Counted from the stretch's first letter, positions 15,482 to 25,478 are shown. The stretch: DNA of 54,267 bases from JAIOSM01 sp964593725 (GCA_964593725.1 CAZQJS010000015.1:1-54267); one strand, 5' to 3'. The notes: generated by a model not told the origin, from the letters alone. A program made the numbers and translations.

Positions 15482-17572
15482 ATGGGAAAAATTAAAAACC
15501 TAAAATTATCTTTTAAACTCATTGCAGCTTTTCTTCTGGTCAGTATTCTGCCCTTTATAATATTGGGCGGTATTGCGGTTAATTCAGCATCCACGGCACT
15601 ATCCACTGAAGCTTTTTCTAAACTTGAAGCTGCACAACAGGCAAAAAAAAATGCAATTGACACCTATTTCCATGATATCGCCCTGGAAATGGAAATCTTT
15701 GCTGACAGCAGCGATGTAATAGCACTTTATGAAAGACTTTTAACCTATCACAATGATATGAAAACCTCACCCACTGGAAATTATGACGTGACAACCAAAG
15801 AATATCAAAAAATATGGGATACCCTGGGTCAGCCATTAAAACACTTTTACGAAAAAAGCGGGGTTTACGATGTATTTCTTATCTGTGCAAAACATGGACA
15901 TGTCATGTATAGCGCTGCCAGGGAAAGCGATCTCGGCGAAAACCTCGGCCATGGCAGATACAAGGATTCAGGGCTTGGAAAACTATACAGACAAACCATA
16001 AGTTCCGGCAGAGCGTCTTTTGCAGATATGGCCCCCTATGCCCCCAGCAATGATGACCCTGCAATGTTTATCAGTTACCCTATTAAGGATAAATCAGGAT
16101 CAATGATAGGGCTCATCGCCATTCAGCTTCCCCTTGACCAGATCAATAATGTCATGAAAGAACGATCCGGCCTGGGTAAAACAGGTGAAGCTTATCTCAT
16201 CGGACCAGACAAACTTATGCGGTCTGATTCCTATCTTGACCCTGACAGTCATTCGGTCAGGGCAAGTTTTGCCAATCCTGACAAAGGCTCGGTCAACACT
16301 GAAGCTGCAAAGGATGTGTTGTCAGGCAAAACAGGAAACAAAATTATTAAAGACTTCAATGACAGGCTTGTGCTTTCTGCTTTTACACCTGTGAACGTCG
16401 GCTCGTTCAACTGGGGTCTGCTGGTTGAAATAGACAAAGCAGAAGCCTTTGCATCCATTAAGGCATTGAAAATTAAAATAACCATAACAGTTCTGCTGGC
16501 ATGTATAGTTATTGCCGTAATTGCATTATTTATCAGCCGGTCAATATCTGCACCAGTTATTAAATGCGTGGACATGGCAAAGACAATTGCCAGAGGCGAT
16601 CTGACCCAAACCCTGGATATTGATCAAAATGATGAAATTGGAATACTTGCCAGATCATTAAATAAAATGTCAAAAAACTTAAGAACAATGTTCACTGACA
16701 TTGCATCAGGTACCAGGACCCTGACGGTTTCTTCCACAGAGCTTTCAAACATCTCTGAAAAAATTGCAACAAATTCCAGACAGACTGCAGAAAAATCAAA
16801 CAGTGTTGCTGCTGCATCTGAAGAGATGAGCAGTAACATGGATAGTGTTGCATCCGCAACCGAGCAGGCCACAGCAAATATTCAGACAATTGTTACAGCC
16901 TCGGAAGAGATGACATCCACCATTAACGAAATCGCAAGCAATACTGCCAGGGGAAGTGAAACAACATCCCAGGCTGTTGAAAAAGCAAGACAGGTTTCTG
17001 AAAAAGTTGACAAACTTGATAAAGCTTCAATTGAAATCAGCAAAGTTACTGAGACCATTTCTGATATTTCCGAACAGACCAACCTTCTGGCACTCAATGC
17101 CACCATTGAAGCTGCAAGGGCTGGAGAAGCCGGTAAGGGATTTGCTGTTGTGGCAGGAGAGATCAAAGCACTTGCCCAGCAGACAGCCGATGCAACCAGT
17201 GAAATCAAGGACAAAATTTCAGGAGTTCAAACCACAACTGCCGAATCTGTGACTGCTATTGAATCCATTGTTTCGGTCATTAATGAAGTTAATGAAATTG
17301 TCACAACTGTTGCCACAGCCATTGAAGAACAGTCTGCCACAACCAGTGAGATATCCAATAATGTGGGACAGATAGCTGAAGGCATCCAGGAGGTTAATGA
17401 TAATATTAATCAAACTTCGGCTGTGGTGGGAGAAGTAACAAGAGACATAACAGATGTCAGCCAGGCAGCCAAAGAGATGAACAATGGAAGCCAGGAGGTA
17501 AATACCAGCTCCACAAAACTGTCAGAACTTGCAGAAAAACTCAGTAAAATGATAGGACAGTTTAAGGTGTGA
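15482..17572 (+). CDS. methyl-accepting chemotaxis protein with periplasmic Cache-type sensor
   Basis: This 696-residue receptor has a first membrane helix (LIAAFLLVSILPFIILGGIAV), a ~300-residue periplasmic Cache-like sensor, and a second helix (ITITVLLACIVIAVIALFI). A HAMP domain (SRSISAPVIKCVDMAKTIA) and the coiled-coil signalling domain follow, with the conserved tip (TNLLALNATIEAARAGE, FAVVAGEIKALAQQ). It senses an unknown ligand and controls CheA. No C-terminal CheR-docking pentapeptide is present (ends MIGQFKV). The start at 15482 has AAGGAG upstream; the frame is open 28 codons further. Its stop lies 11 bases inside the convergent gene's 3' end. No other che genes are in the window. 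Confidence 0.92.
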   Translation: MGKIKNLKLSFKLIAAFLLVSILPFIILGGIAVNSASTALSTEAFSKLEAAQQAKKNAIDTYFHDIALEMEIFADSSDVIALYERLLTYHNDMKTSPTGNYDVTTKEYQKIWDTLGQPLKHFYEKSGVYDVFLICAKHGHVMYSAARESDLGENLGHGRYKDSGLGKLYRQTISSGRASFADMAPYAPSNDDPAMFISYPIKDKSGSMIGLIAIQLPLDQINNVMKERSGLGKTGEAYLIGPDKLMRSDSYLDPDSHSVRASFANPDKGSVNTEAAKDVLSGKTGNKIIKDFNDRLVLSAFTPVNVGSFNWGLLVEIDKAEAFASIKALKIKITITVLLACIVIAVIALFISRSISAPVIKCVDMAKTIARGDLTQTLDIDQNDEIGILARSLNKMSKNLRTMFTDIASGTRTLTVSSTELSNISEKIATNSRQTAEKSNSVAAASEEMSSNMDSVASATEQATANIQTIVTASEEMTSTINEIASNTARGSETTSQAVEKARQVSEKVDKLDKASIEISKVTETISDISEQTNLLALNATIEAARAGEAGKGFAVVAGEIKALAQQTADATSEIKDKISGVQTTTAESVTAIESIVSVINEVNEIVTTVATAIEEQSATTSEISNNVGQIAEGIQEVNDNINQTSAVVGEVTRDITDVSQAAKEMNNGSQEVNTSSTKLSELAEKLSKMIGQFKV

Positions 17573-20500
17573 TATTACAATGTTCCGGCAGAAATTTAAT
17601 TGCCTTAAATAATGCTGTTGAATCATTTTCAGTATCATTTGAATCATGCTGGATTGTTATTCCAACCACTTCCAGATCTTTAAGAGGAGTGTCAGGAAAT
17701 ACCTTTGCCAAATCATTGGATAATCTGCTTTGAAAGTTGATGGGCTTTTTTAATTGATCTTTTCCATGGCCTATGAGCACCTGCCATATTTCAGGAAATA
17801 CTGAAATATAGTATTTTCTTTTAGAATAATAGTTTTCATAGATTTCTCCATCAACAAGATGTTTACCCTTAATTTCATCACCAAAATAGTACCCCAGCAA
17901 TCTGATCCTATGAGCCTTTGAAAACAATGCCCGGTCTGCACCATCCGGAAGCTCTCTTATCATCAGCCAGAGTTGAAAAGCCGAATCATCTTTTCCTGAT
18001 CCACCAAGCATCACATCAGCACCATCCACATCGTCATTAACCTGCAGATTAATTTCAATTTTCGGAAAATCAACCGGCTTGAATCTTAAAGCATAGCTGG
18101 TTAATTTAATGCTGCTGTTATTGCTGGTAAGCTTTGCCATTAATGTATTGTCATTTGTCAGGAAAGCCGACCAACCCGATTGTGAATTTTCATCGCACCC
18201 TGCCGGTGAAGAGGTTTCATAACTGAACTGGTATTCATTCCTGAAATCAACAACACGCCTATGGTCATAAATAATATTAATGCCATCCGGATGGGATTTT
18301 TTAGTTATCGGCTCAACTCTTTTATCCCCTAAAAAATCTTCCAGGTTCCTGATATTAATTCTGAAATCGTCTGTATAACCTATGTCATTATGGGGTAGAA
18401 CAAATTTTTCTCTCCTGCTTACAGGATATGTTCTCCAAACCTCCATTTGATTTTCCAGCAAATTCTTCCCGCTCATTTGCAGTTTTCCTGCAAGTACCCT
18501 GATCAGATCTTCCATATCATCGATATTTACTTTTTCACTGGGCTTTATCCAGGAAAACAGGGAAAATCCATTTGTTGAATCTTTAAATTTAATAAAAACA
18601 ATTCCTGAGTTGTTTGAAATCAATTTGAATTCCCTGACTCTGTATGGTGTTTTATCAAGGGCACTCTTTATTCTGTTTGCAAGTACTTTAAGATATTGTC
18701 TGCGCTCCTTTGGATCAATACAATTTTTCACCTGGTTTAAACCTTTTTCAAATCTCAATTCCTTTGCTCCAAGAAGCTCTTCAACTCTTTTCAAATGATA
18801 GTCTTTATCCTTTAATGAAGAGTTATAGAGAATTTGTTCATTAATTTTTTTATTATTTTCAATATTAAAGGCATCAAGTTCAAGTAAAGTCAGATAGACT
18901 GCTTCCATAAAAGCTTGCTGGGGAAACTTGCTGGCAACTATTCCTGCCAGATGGTCTGCCTCAACCTCACCAAGATCCACGGCCATGAATTCTCCGGGGA
19001 ATTTTGAAGAGGCCATTGTTACAACGCCGTCATTTGGCTCCTTAAATTGGGCTATGTTCTTGGTCGCCTTCATAAAAAGATGGGCTTTTTTAATATGCTC
19101 ATGGAAAGTCAAAGAGTAATAACGGGTAAGTCCAACCAGTTTCTCACTGTTTTCATTCATGAATTTATGCATGGCTGCTTTTGTGATTGAATTGGAAGCA
19201 CGCTGTTCTTTTTTACAAACATCGCAGATAACTTCATCTCCAAGCAGCTGCAATAAGGTGATCGGCAGATCAGTGGTATTTAAAATCGTTGACCCCTGGA
19301 GGGGGGCTGCTATGGTCAATAAGCCCATGACCTCTTTTTTAACAAATTCCGGGTCTGATAAAAAGGCATGCAAGGCATCCACCCCGCCCTTGGAGTAACC
19401 AAAGATAAAATATTTCTGCTGCTGTCTCCCCCTTGTTTTCAAATATTTTTTATCCTGCTTAAGATAGTTAATGATAATTTCAGCATTATAGGAAGATGAA
19501 CAGGCACTGATAACAGGGGGTGAAATAACCCTTACACCAAGTTTATTTACAAGGGCATCAAGTCCCATTTGAAATATCTCATTATCAAAGAGCGCATTAT
19601 AAATCCCAGGGATATAAACAATTGTAATATTATCCGGATCGTTTTTAGTTCTATTATATAAAAGAGAAAGTTCCTGCGGAGTAATATCTTCAGCAATAAC
19701 CCTCTCTTTAAAAATCTCCCTGAATACTTTTTTTACCATATGTTTATATGATTCCGGCAGATTATAAGAAGATATAACCTGTTGTCTCTGTGCTTCCCAG
19801 TTTTTCCTGATATCCACACTCCTTAAATCTTCCATAATGGGAAATTCCGGGTTTTCAAGTGCTTTTTCCAGCAGAAATGTTGTTCCATAGGCCTTCATAA
19901 CGCATCTTTTTGCAGCTATTGTATATAAACCTGATTTATCAAGGATATTATTAACCGAGTTTATTCCCGGGCCATGGCCATGCACATGAAAGTCTGCCCC
20001 ATGTTCTTTTTGTAAATTAAATGATTGTTTAATCCTTTTTTTAAGTTTAATAAATTTCTCATCTTCCACAATTTTATCAAAATCACCATGTTTAATAAAA
20101 AGATCTGTTAAAACAGCAATCTCTTCAGGACCTATCATATTTGTAAAATCAATCCTGTCAAAATCAATTCCAGGGCTTTTTAGTATGGAAGGATCAATTT
20201 TTCCATCACCTTTTTTTACCGTTGGAAACAATAAATGGACAAGGGATTCTATTGTCGGAGTATCAAGTACATATGTTGAATAGTACACTGCTTTATTGAT
20301 TAATCCAAAAATCCTCCCATTGGAAAAATCATTACTGCCTGTTTCAATCCCTTTATAGTCCGGATCTTTTAACAATTTTAACGTATAATCCGGATCTGAA
20401 TGGAATCCTAAATTTTTTACCCGGAACAATTCCATGGGATCAATACCAAAACAGGACAGCACTTCACTTGTTCTCATAAATTCAGGTAATTTCCGATCCT

Positions 20501-21812
20501 TATTCGTAGTCACTGCAATTCCACAGCTGGCGCGTCTGGCCATTGAACCATGGGTTCTGTACATGGTGGTAAATTTATCAAAACTGCCCCTTACACAAAA
20601 ATCATCTTTCAGAGTAAAGATCAGATCAGGCATTTCACTTTCCCTTTGAAATGCCATATCAGCCAGTCTGAAAAACGCATCGGGAAATTGAGTTTGAAAC
20701 AGTTTATCTCTTATTTCAGTATCCTTTAATTCCCTGTTATGCAGCTCTTTTGGGATATCAAGGGGATTTGATAAATCTTTTGGCCTATATATGTAATTAA
20801 ACTCTCCGTCAACATTATGAATTGACAGAACTGCCTTACCTGTCTTACTTTTTATTACAACCTCCAGCTCTTCTCCGCCCTTATAATCCGGGCTGATATA
20901 GTATGCATTTTGAAACCACTCCTCCTTCTGGAGCTCTTTTATAAATTCATTTCTATGGCTTAAATTCTTAAAACCAGCTGCTGCATAATTTGCAAGCGCC
21001 ATAATTGGAATAACTATATCATTATCATTTATAAGCTTTTTTGTTCTATTCAGTTTTGCCCTTTTAACCGGAATATCAATATCTGCTCTTTTTAGGGCAA
21101 AAGGCTCTTCCCCGGGAATGAATCCAGCACCCTGGCCATGGTCTGAAACAACAATGATTTCTGCATTAATCCCGGCATCTTTATAATATTGATGTACCTG
21201 GTTTAGCATATCATCCAGCTGCACCAGAAAATCGATATAATCAGCGCGGGTATGGGCAATGGCATCGGCTGAGGCAACCATTACACTGACAAGTTTCTGA
21301 TTTCCACTGTCAATTATTGCTTTTTTAAACTGACTAAGCTCAAGCTTTGGAAGCTCTTTGGTGGGAAGATATAAAAGTGCTTCTGCATATGGATTCAGAT
21401 AATGCTCAAATGCACCGGCAAGATAGAGATTTTTCTGCCCCAGACGTCTGAAATAATTCCTTGCATCATCCACCAGATAATTTTTTCTGTAATTATAGTG
21501 AGCTGCTTCATAGGTCAGGATCTTTCCCCTTTTCCCGTTAACCTCCCGTGCATGAACCATCACATTCCAGGCATAATCGCTCATGGATGGAAACGGGGCT
21601 ATATGACTTGAAATGTTTTCAAATATTTTAAAAAGACCAAGCTCATCCCTTACATAATCAAATGTATCTTTGGCAACTCCATCAACACCAATGAAAATTA
21701 CTTTATCCGGTTCAGGGCTTATTGTCTGATAATTATTCCCTGCCCCTCCTAAATACGCAATCGATACAATAAACAGCAGGATAAAGGAAGTTATAAGTAA
21801 AGCAATTTTCAA
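17562..21812 (-). CDS. exported alkaline-phosphatase-superfamily phosphodiesterase fused to an alpha/beta-hydrolase (lipase-like) domain
   Basis: This 1416-residue protein starts with a signal or anchor helix (IALLITSFILLFIVSIAYL). Residues ~35-430 look like a type I phosphodiesterase/nucleotide pyrophosphatase: VIFIGVDGV near 41, DAIAH near 185, SDHGQG near 222, and THGS near 420, which would supply the two-metal site. A His-rich HVHGHGPG follows near 610. Around 740-960 is a lipase-like alpha/beta hydrolase: YIPGIYNALFD, the nucleophile elbow GYSKGG (~804), PNDG (~927) and ADH (~950) as candidate Ser-Asp-His. The last ~450 residues are unrecognised, perhaps beta-rich. It could act on phospholipids or another phosphoester-ester envelope substrate. 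TTG start, three bases after the zinc-ribbon stop; its 3' end overlaps the chemoreceptor gene. Confidence 0.7.
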   Translation of the reverse strand: MKIALLITSFILLFIVSIAYLGGAGNNYQTISPEPDKVIFIGVDGVAKDTFDYVRDELGLFKIFENISSHIAPFPSMSDYAWNVMVHAREVNGKRGKILTYEAAHYNYRKNYLVDDARNYFRRLGQKNLYLAGAFEHYLNPYAEALLYLPTKELPKLELSQFKKAIIDSGNQKLVSVMVASADAIAHTRADYIDFLVQLDDMLNQVHQYYKDAGINAEIIVVSDHGQGAGFIPGEEPFALKRADIDIPVKRAKLNRTKKLINDNDIVIPIMALANYAAAGFKNLSHRNEFIKELQKEEWFQNAYYISPDYKGGEELEVVIKSKTGKAVLSIHNVDGEFNYIYRPKDLSNPLDIPKELHNRELKDTEIRDKLFQTQFPDAFFRLADMAFQRESEMPDLIFTLKDDFCVRGSFDKFTTMYRTHGSMARRASCGIAVTTNKDRKLPEFMRTSEVLSCFGIDPMELFRVKNLGFHSDPDYTLKLLKDPDYKGIETGSNDFSNGRIFGLINKAVYYSTYVLDTPTIESLVHLLFPTVKKGDGKIDPSILKSPGIDFDRIDFTNMIGPEEIAVLTDLFIKHGDFDKIVEDEKFIKLKKRIKQSFNLQKEHGADFHVHGHGPGINSVNNILDKSGLYTIAAKRCVMKAYGTTFLLEKALENPEFPIMEDLRSVDIRKNWEAQRQQVISSYNLPESYKHMVKKVFREIFKERVIAEDITPQELSLLYNRTKNDPDNITIVYIPGIYNALFDNEIFQMGLDALVNKLGVRVISPPVISACSSSYNAEIIINYLKQDKKYLKTRGRQQQKYFIFGYSKGGVDALHAFLSDPEFVKKEVMGLLTIAAPLQGSTILNTTDLPITLLQLLGDEVICDVCKKEQRASNSITKAAMHKFMNENSEKLVGLTRYYSLTFHEHIKKAHLFMKATKNIAQFKEPNDGVVTMASSKFPGEFMAVDLGEVEADHLAGIVASKFPQQAFMEAVYLTLLELDAFNIENNKKINEQILYNSSLKDKDYHLKRVEELLGAKELRFEKGLNQVKNCIDPKERRQYLKVLANRIKSALDKTPYRVREFKLISNNSGIVFIKFKDSTNGFSLFSWIKPSEKVNIDDMEDLIRVLAGKLQMSGKNLLENQMEVWRTYPVSRREKFVLPHNDIGYTDDFRINIRNLEDFLGDKRVEPITKKSHPDGINIIYDHRRVVDFRNEYQFSYETSSPAGCDENSQSGWSAFLTNDNTLMAKLTSNNSSIKLTSYALRFKPVDFPKIEINLQVNDDVDGADVMLGGSGKDDSAFQLWLMIRELPDGADRALFSKAHRIRLLGYYFGDEIKGKHLVDGEIYENYYSKRKYYISVFPEIWQVLIGHGKDQLKKPINFQSRLSNDLAKVFPDTPLKDLEVVGITIQHDSNDTENDSTALFKAIKFLPEHCNITP

Positions 21813-21815
21813 TTT

Positions 21816-21980
21816 TTATTTTGGTACCTTAAGAGGTTCTCCACATTCAGGGCATTTCTGATTCTGATCTTTTTCATCGCTGAAAATCTCTTTTACAGCA
21901 CCACATGCATCACATTTTAAATCTATTGTTTTAAGGGTTTTGTTTAACTCATTTCCCGGGCACCTTGCTTCTGATGTCAT
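21816..21980 (-). CDS. small zinc-ribbon protein
   Basis: This 54-residue protein starts MTSEARCPGNELNKTLK and has two Cys pairs, CDACG and CPECG, spaced as in a zinc ribbon, plus one extra Cys near the N-terminus. A strong ribosome site (AAAGGAGG) precedes the ATG. It lies 21 bases after the exonuclease III gene and three bases before the large phosphodiesterase-lipase gene. Its function is unknown; small ribbons of this kind can be regulatory or metal-handling. Confidence 0.75.
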   Translation of the reverse strand: MTSEARCPGNELNKTLKTIDLKCDACGAVKEIFSDEKDQNQKCPECGEPLKVPK

Positions 21981-22001
21981 TTCAACCTCCTTTACATTGA
22001 T

Positions 22002-22781
22002 TTAATCTGCTTCTATTTCAAGCCCTACAGGACAATGATCAGAACCAAAAACGTCATTATCTATAAAGGCCTGCTTAACCATTCTATCTTCAATTAAATC
22101 CTTTGTCACGAAAAAATAATCAATGCGCCATCCCGCATTGTTTTTCCTTGCATTAAACCTGTATGACCACCATGAATATTTAACCCTGTCCGGGTAAAAA
22201 TGTCTGAAAGTATCCACATAACCCAGATTAACCATTCTGTCCAGCACAGCCCGTTCAACAGGGAGGAAACCTGATCTTTTGGAATTGGGGCCTGGGTTTT
22301 TCAAATCGATCTCATTGTGGGCAGTATTGAAATCTCCTGTGATAATAATGCTTTTGCCCTGACTTCTTAATTTTTCAGTGTGCGCTAATAAAAAATCATA
22401 AAAATCAAGTTTATATTGTAGTCTCCCATCGCTCATCTGGCCATTGGGAAAATAGACATTAAAGAGGATAAAATCTTTATAAGCAAGCTCTATTATCCGT
22501 CCTTCCCCGTCAAACTCAGGTCTTGAGAACATAGTTGTGACCTTGTCAGGTTCTATTCTTGAGTATGCTGCAACACCGCTATACCCTTTTTTAACAGTGG
22601 AATATGCCCAGAAAGATTGGTAATCATGAAGGGATATCATGTCATGGGTGCGCTGATCTTCCTGGAGTTTTGTCTCCTGGATGAGAAGAATATCCGGATT
22701 AAGGGCCTTGACAATTCCGGGAAAATCTTTTTTCATCACTGCCCGCAGGCCATTTACATTCCATGATATTATTTTCAGCAT
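22002..22781 (-). CDS. xth: exodeoxyribonuclease III (AP endonuclease)
   Basis: This 259-residue protein is a complete ExoIII/APE1-family nuclease: SWNVNGLRA, the metal-binding Glu in QETKLQ, GDFNTAHNEIDL, and the C-terminal SDHCPVGLEI catalytic His. FRHFYPDRVKYSWWSYRFNAR is the DNA-contacting region. It repairs abasic sites and removes 3' blocks in base excision repair. Its start overlaps the stop of the upstream acyl-CoA synthetase beta gene by seven bases, so they form one transcription unit. Confidence 0.93.
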   Translation of the reverse strand: MLKIISWNVNGLRAVMKKDFPGIVKALNPDILLIQETKLQEDQRTHDMISLHDYQSFWAYSTVKKGYSGVAAYSRIEPDKVTTMFSRPEFDGEGRIIELAYKDFILFNVYFPNGQMSDGRLQYKLDFYDFLLAHTEKLRSQGKSIIITGDFNTAHNEIDLKNPGPNSKRSGFLPVERAVLDRMVNLGYVDTFRHFYPDRVKYSWWSYRFNARKNNAGWRIDYFFVTKDLIEDRMVKQAFIDNDVFGSDHCPVGLEIEAD

Positions 22782-23464
22782 TGTAAAATAATCCTTGCAT
22801 CAGCTGTTATACACTGATCCTCTGTGCAGATAACCGGGTTTAAGTCAATGGACTCAATATCCTTTTCAAACTCCATTATCACTTGAGAAAAGTTGACAAG
22901 CAAATCTGTCAAAGCGTTCATGTTCACTCCACTTTGTCCCCGGTAACCTGATATGATTTTTTCTGCCTTCAGTGACTGAACCATGGAAACAACATCAGAA
23001 GGCTTGAGTGGAGCCATCCTGATGGCAGTATCATTATAGATTTCAACGGATGTTCCGCCAATGCCAAAAACAATCACAGGCCCGAACTGAAAATCATTCT
23101 TTGCTCCGATTATGACTTCAATGCCTGTGATCATCTTTTCAATAAGAATGTTTTCACACCCGTCCAGGGTCTTTAACCGTGTGAACTCTTTTTTTAAATG
23201 GTCTTCTGAAACAATGCCGGTTACAACGGCATTATACTCTGTCTTGTGAAGAATCCTGGCCGATACTGCCTTGGCAACCACAGGAGACCCGGCTGACTTG
23301 AGAAATTCCAGGGCTTTTTCAGGAGAGTCAGTCAGTATAAAATCCGGGATATCTGCCTTGATCAATCCCATCAACGCTTTTGCATCGGGCTCCAGTACCC
23401 AGCCAAGGGGCCGGCTCTTTTCCATGATTTTTTCTATACTTTCTTTTATACTTGTCTCTAACAT
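22775..23464 (-). CDS. ADP-forming acyl-CoA synthetase, beta (ATP-grasp) subunit
   Basis: This 229-residue protein is the ATP-grasp half of the NDP-forming acetyl/acyl-CoA synthetases (KAVSARILHKTEYNAVVTGI, IEKMITGIEVIIGAKNDFQFGPV, IDLNPVIC). With the alpha subunit upstream it would interconvert acyl-CoA + ADP + Pi and acid + ATP. The ATG at 23464 has AGAGG at good distance; a GTG three codons upstream is also in frame. The frame starts inside the alpha gene's end (7-base overlap). The acyl substrate cannot be read from sequence. Confidence 0.85.
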   Translation of the reverse strand: MLETSIKESIEKIMEKSRPLGWVLEPDAKALMGLIKADIPDFILTDSPEKALEFLKSAGSPVVAKAVSARILHKTEYNAVVTGIVSEDHLKKEFTRLKTLDGCENILIEKMITGIEVIIGAKNDFQFGPVIVFGIGGTSVEIYNDTAIRMAPLKPSDVVSMVQSLKAEKIISGYRGQSGVNMNALTDLLVNFSQVIMEFEKDIESIDLNPVICTEDQCITADARIILQC

Positions 23465-24825
23465 GGTATGCACCTCTTTAATGCTTTGGCCATCAAAACA
23501 GCTCCCTCCACAGAAGATGCTACTGGAACATTGTTAAGTTCAAATCCTTCGATTATAATTCTGTATTTCTCTTCATTTGGTACATATGCGATCAGGGGTT
23601 TTCCCTCATTCCTTGCAACCTGGCTGAGTTTTGCACCTATATCTGTTGAGACACCTGGTGAATACGGAATCAACAATGTAAGCACACACTCTATATTTTT
23701 ATCCCTGAAAAGATGCCTTGCTGCTGTCATGATATCTTCATCCACTGAACTTCCAGTAAGGTCTATGGGGTTTACCAGAGAGACAATATTCCGGATGGGC
23801 AAAGTCAGGTTTTCCCTGATAGTGTCCATTGTCTTCTTTTCCAGAACAGGGATTTCAAGTCCGTGGAGACCGCAGGCATCGGCTGCAATAACACCATGAC
23901 CGCCGCTCAGGGAGATAATACCAACATTGCCGGTAATTCCATCGGCATAACAGCTCAATGCCTCACAAAATGAAGTAAGTTCATACTCATTATCAGCTTC
24001 TGCCACATGGAACTGCTTCATAATTTCAGAAAAGACCCTGTAATCCCCAGCAAGGGAGGCAGTATGGCTGGATGCAGCTTCAATACCTTTCCTGCTCTTT
24101 CCAGCCTTGAGAATAACCACGGGCTTGGAACATTGATCTGCGCGTTCAATGAATTTTCTGCCTTCCCCCTTTTCAAAACCTTCAATATAAAAGGTTATCA
24201 CCTTTGTTTGATCATCTTTTTCAAACCAGTCGATCATGTCTGTTTCCCTGGTGCACGCTTTATTACCTATACTGACAGCAAGGGAAATGCCAATGCCCTG
24301 GCCTGCAAATTTCACCATCTGATCCACAAGAACACCACCGCTCTGGCTTACAAATCCGATATTCCCCTTTTTAGGGCTTATGATCCTCTCCCCGGGCAGG
24401 AAAAAGGTATCTACGTAATCGGGTGAATAGATGCCAAGGCAGTTTGGACCTATAAAGGGGAATGATGCCTCTTCTGCCATGTCAGCAACCCTCTGCTGGA
24501 GCTCCATGTTGCCCGATTCTGCAAACCCGCCCGATACTATGACAGCACCTTTGACTCCTTTTTTTATGCACTCTTCCAGCACATTTGGAACAAATTCACC
24601 CCGGACTGCAATGACTGCCATGTCGATCTTCTCTTCTATTTCTTTAACGCTCCTGTATAGAGGCTCCCGATTGATAAAACCGCCCCTGGGATTAACCGGG
24701 AATGTTTTAACAGGATATCTTAAATGATTTTTATTATATATCACATTGGCAGGATGGCTGTCCTGGGAAGTGGACACGCCAATAACAGCCATGGTTGACG
24801 GTTTAAAAAGGTATTTTAAATCCAT
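23458..24825 (-). CDS. ADP-forming acyl-CoA synthetase, alpha (CoA-binding) subunit
   Basis: This 455-residue protein has the CoA-binding fold (FKPSTMAVIGVS), the GPNCLGIY loop, FVSQSGGVLVDQM, and the candidate phospho-His in SSHTASLAGD near residue 257. A succinyl-CoA-ligase-like flavodoxin half ends the protein. In archaea and many anaerobes this enzyme conserves energy by making ATP from acyl-CoA. Here alpha and beta are separate, overlapping genes. AGGGAG precedes the ATG; the nitroreductase gene lies 17 bases upstream on the same strand. Confidence 0.87.
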   Translation of the reverse strand: MDLKYLFKPSTMAVIGVSTSQDSHPANVIYNKNHLRYPVKTFPVNPRGGFINREPLYRSVKEIEEKIDMAVIAVRGEFVPNVLEECIKKGVKGAVIVSGGFAESGNMELQQRVADMAEEASFPFIGPNCLGIYSPDYVDTFFLPGERIISPKKGNIGFVSQSGGVLVDQMVKFAGQGIGISLAVSIGNKACTRETDMIDWFEKDDQTKVITFYIEGFEKGEGRKFIERADQCSKPVVILKAGKSRKGIEAASSHTASLAGDYRVFSEIMKQFHVAEADNEYELTSFCEALSCYADGITGNVGIISLSGGHGVIAADACGLHGLEIPVLEKKTMDTIRENLTLPIRNIVSLVNPIDLTGSSVDEDIMTAARHLFRDKNIECVLTLLIPYSPGVSTDIGAKLSQVARNEGKPLIAYVPNEEKYRIIIEGFELNNVPVASSVEGAVLMAKALKRCIPC

Positions 24826-24842
24826 TTTTTCTCCCTGATCTC

Positions 24843-25478
24843 TTATTTATCAAAACGTACAAGGATATCATCATACCCCTTCCGCCATTTAGGCTCTGCA
24901 AGCTCCTTTGACTCGTCAAAATATCCAAAGGAGATAAGAAGTGGTATATAATAATTTTCCGGGATTTTAAACTCTTCCATGACCCCGGCCTGGTCAAATC
25001 CATCCATGGGATGGGAATCAATACCAAGGCTTTTTGCTGCAAACATCAATGCCATGGCAAAAAAGCCGGTATTTTTACAGGAAAATGCCCTGGCAGTGAG
25101 TTCATCTTTACCATACAGCCTGTTCCTGACCCTGCTGAACCACTCCCGCTGTTTTTCCGTCATGGAACCTGCCCTGATATTCTCTTTAAAAACCTTTTCA
25201 ACGGTTTTTCTGCCCTCATGAAAACCTTTATCATCGGCAAGGACAATCATGGTTACAGGTGCTTCACTCACTTTTGCCTGGTTCATGGCACATTTCTGAA
25301 GGCGCAATTTATCTTTTTTATCTGTTAAAACAATGAGGCTCCAGGGTTGCAGATTAAATGACGAAGGGGTTTTTGCAGCCATTTCAACCATCTTTTTTAA
25401 TAATAGAGGTTCAATGGATTTATCAGGGTTAAAAAAATTAACAGCACGTCTGGCAGAGGTAATCTTATCAAAGTCCAT
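24843..25478 (-). CDS. nitroreductase-family FMN oxidoreductase
   Basis: This 211-residue protein begins with the family's FMN-binding Arg motif (ITSARRAVNFFNPDK). TPSSFNLQPWSLIVLTD is the conserved N-Q-P-W segment, and AAKSLGIDSHPMDGFD and YYIPLLISFG are near the end. It belongs to the NfsB/FRase I-type fold and should use NAD(P)H with FMN. The physiological substrate is not evident. It is the first gene of the run nitroreductase-acyl-CoA synthetase-xth-zinc ribbon-phosphodiesterase. Confidence 0.85.
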   Translation of the reverse strand: MDFDKITSARRAVNFFNPDKSIEPLLLKKMVEMAAKTPSSFNLQPWSLIVLTDKKDKLRLQKCAMNQAKVSEAPVTMIVLADDKGFHEGRKTVEKVFKENIRAGSMTEKQREWFSRVRNRLYGKDELTARAFSCKNTGFFAMALMFAAKSLGIDSHPMDGFDQAGVMEEFKIPENYYIPLLISFGYFDESKELAEPKWRKGYDDILVRFDK

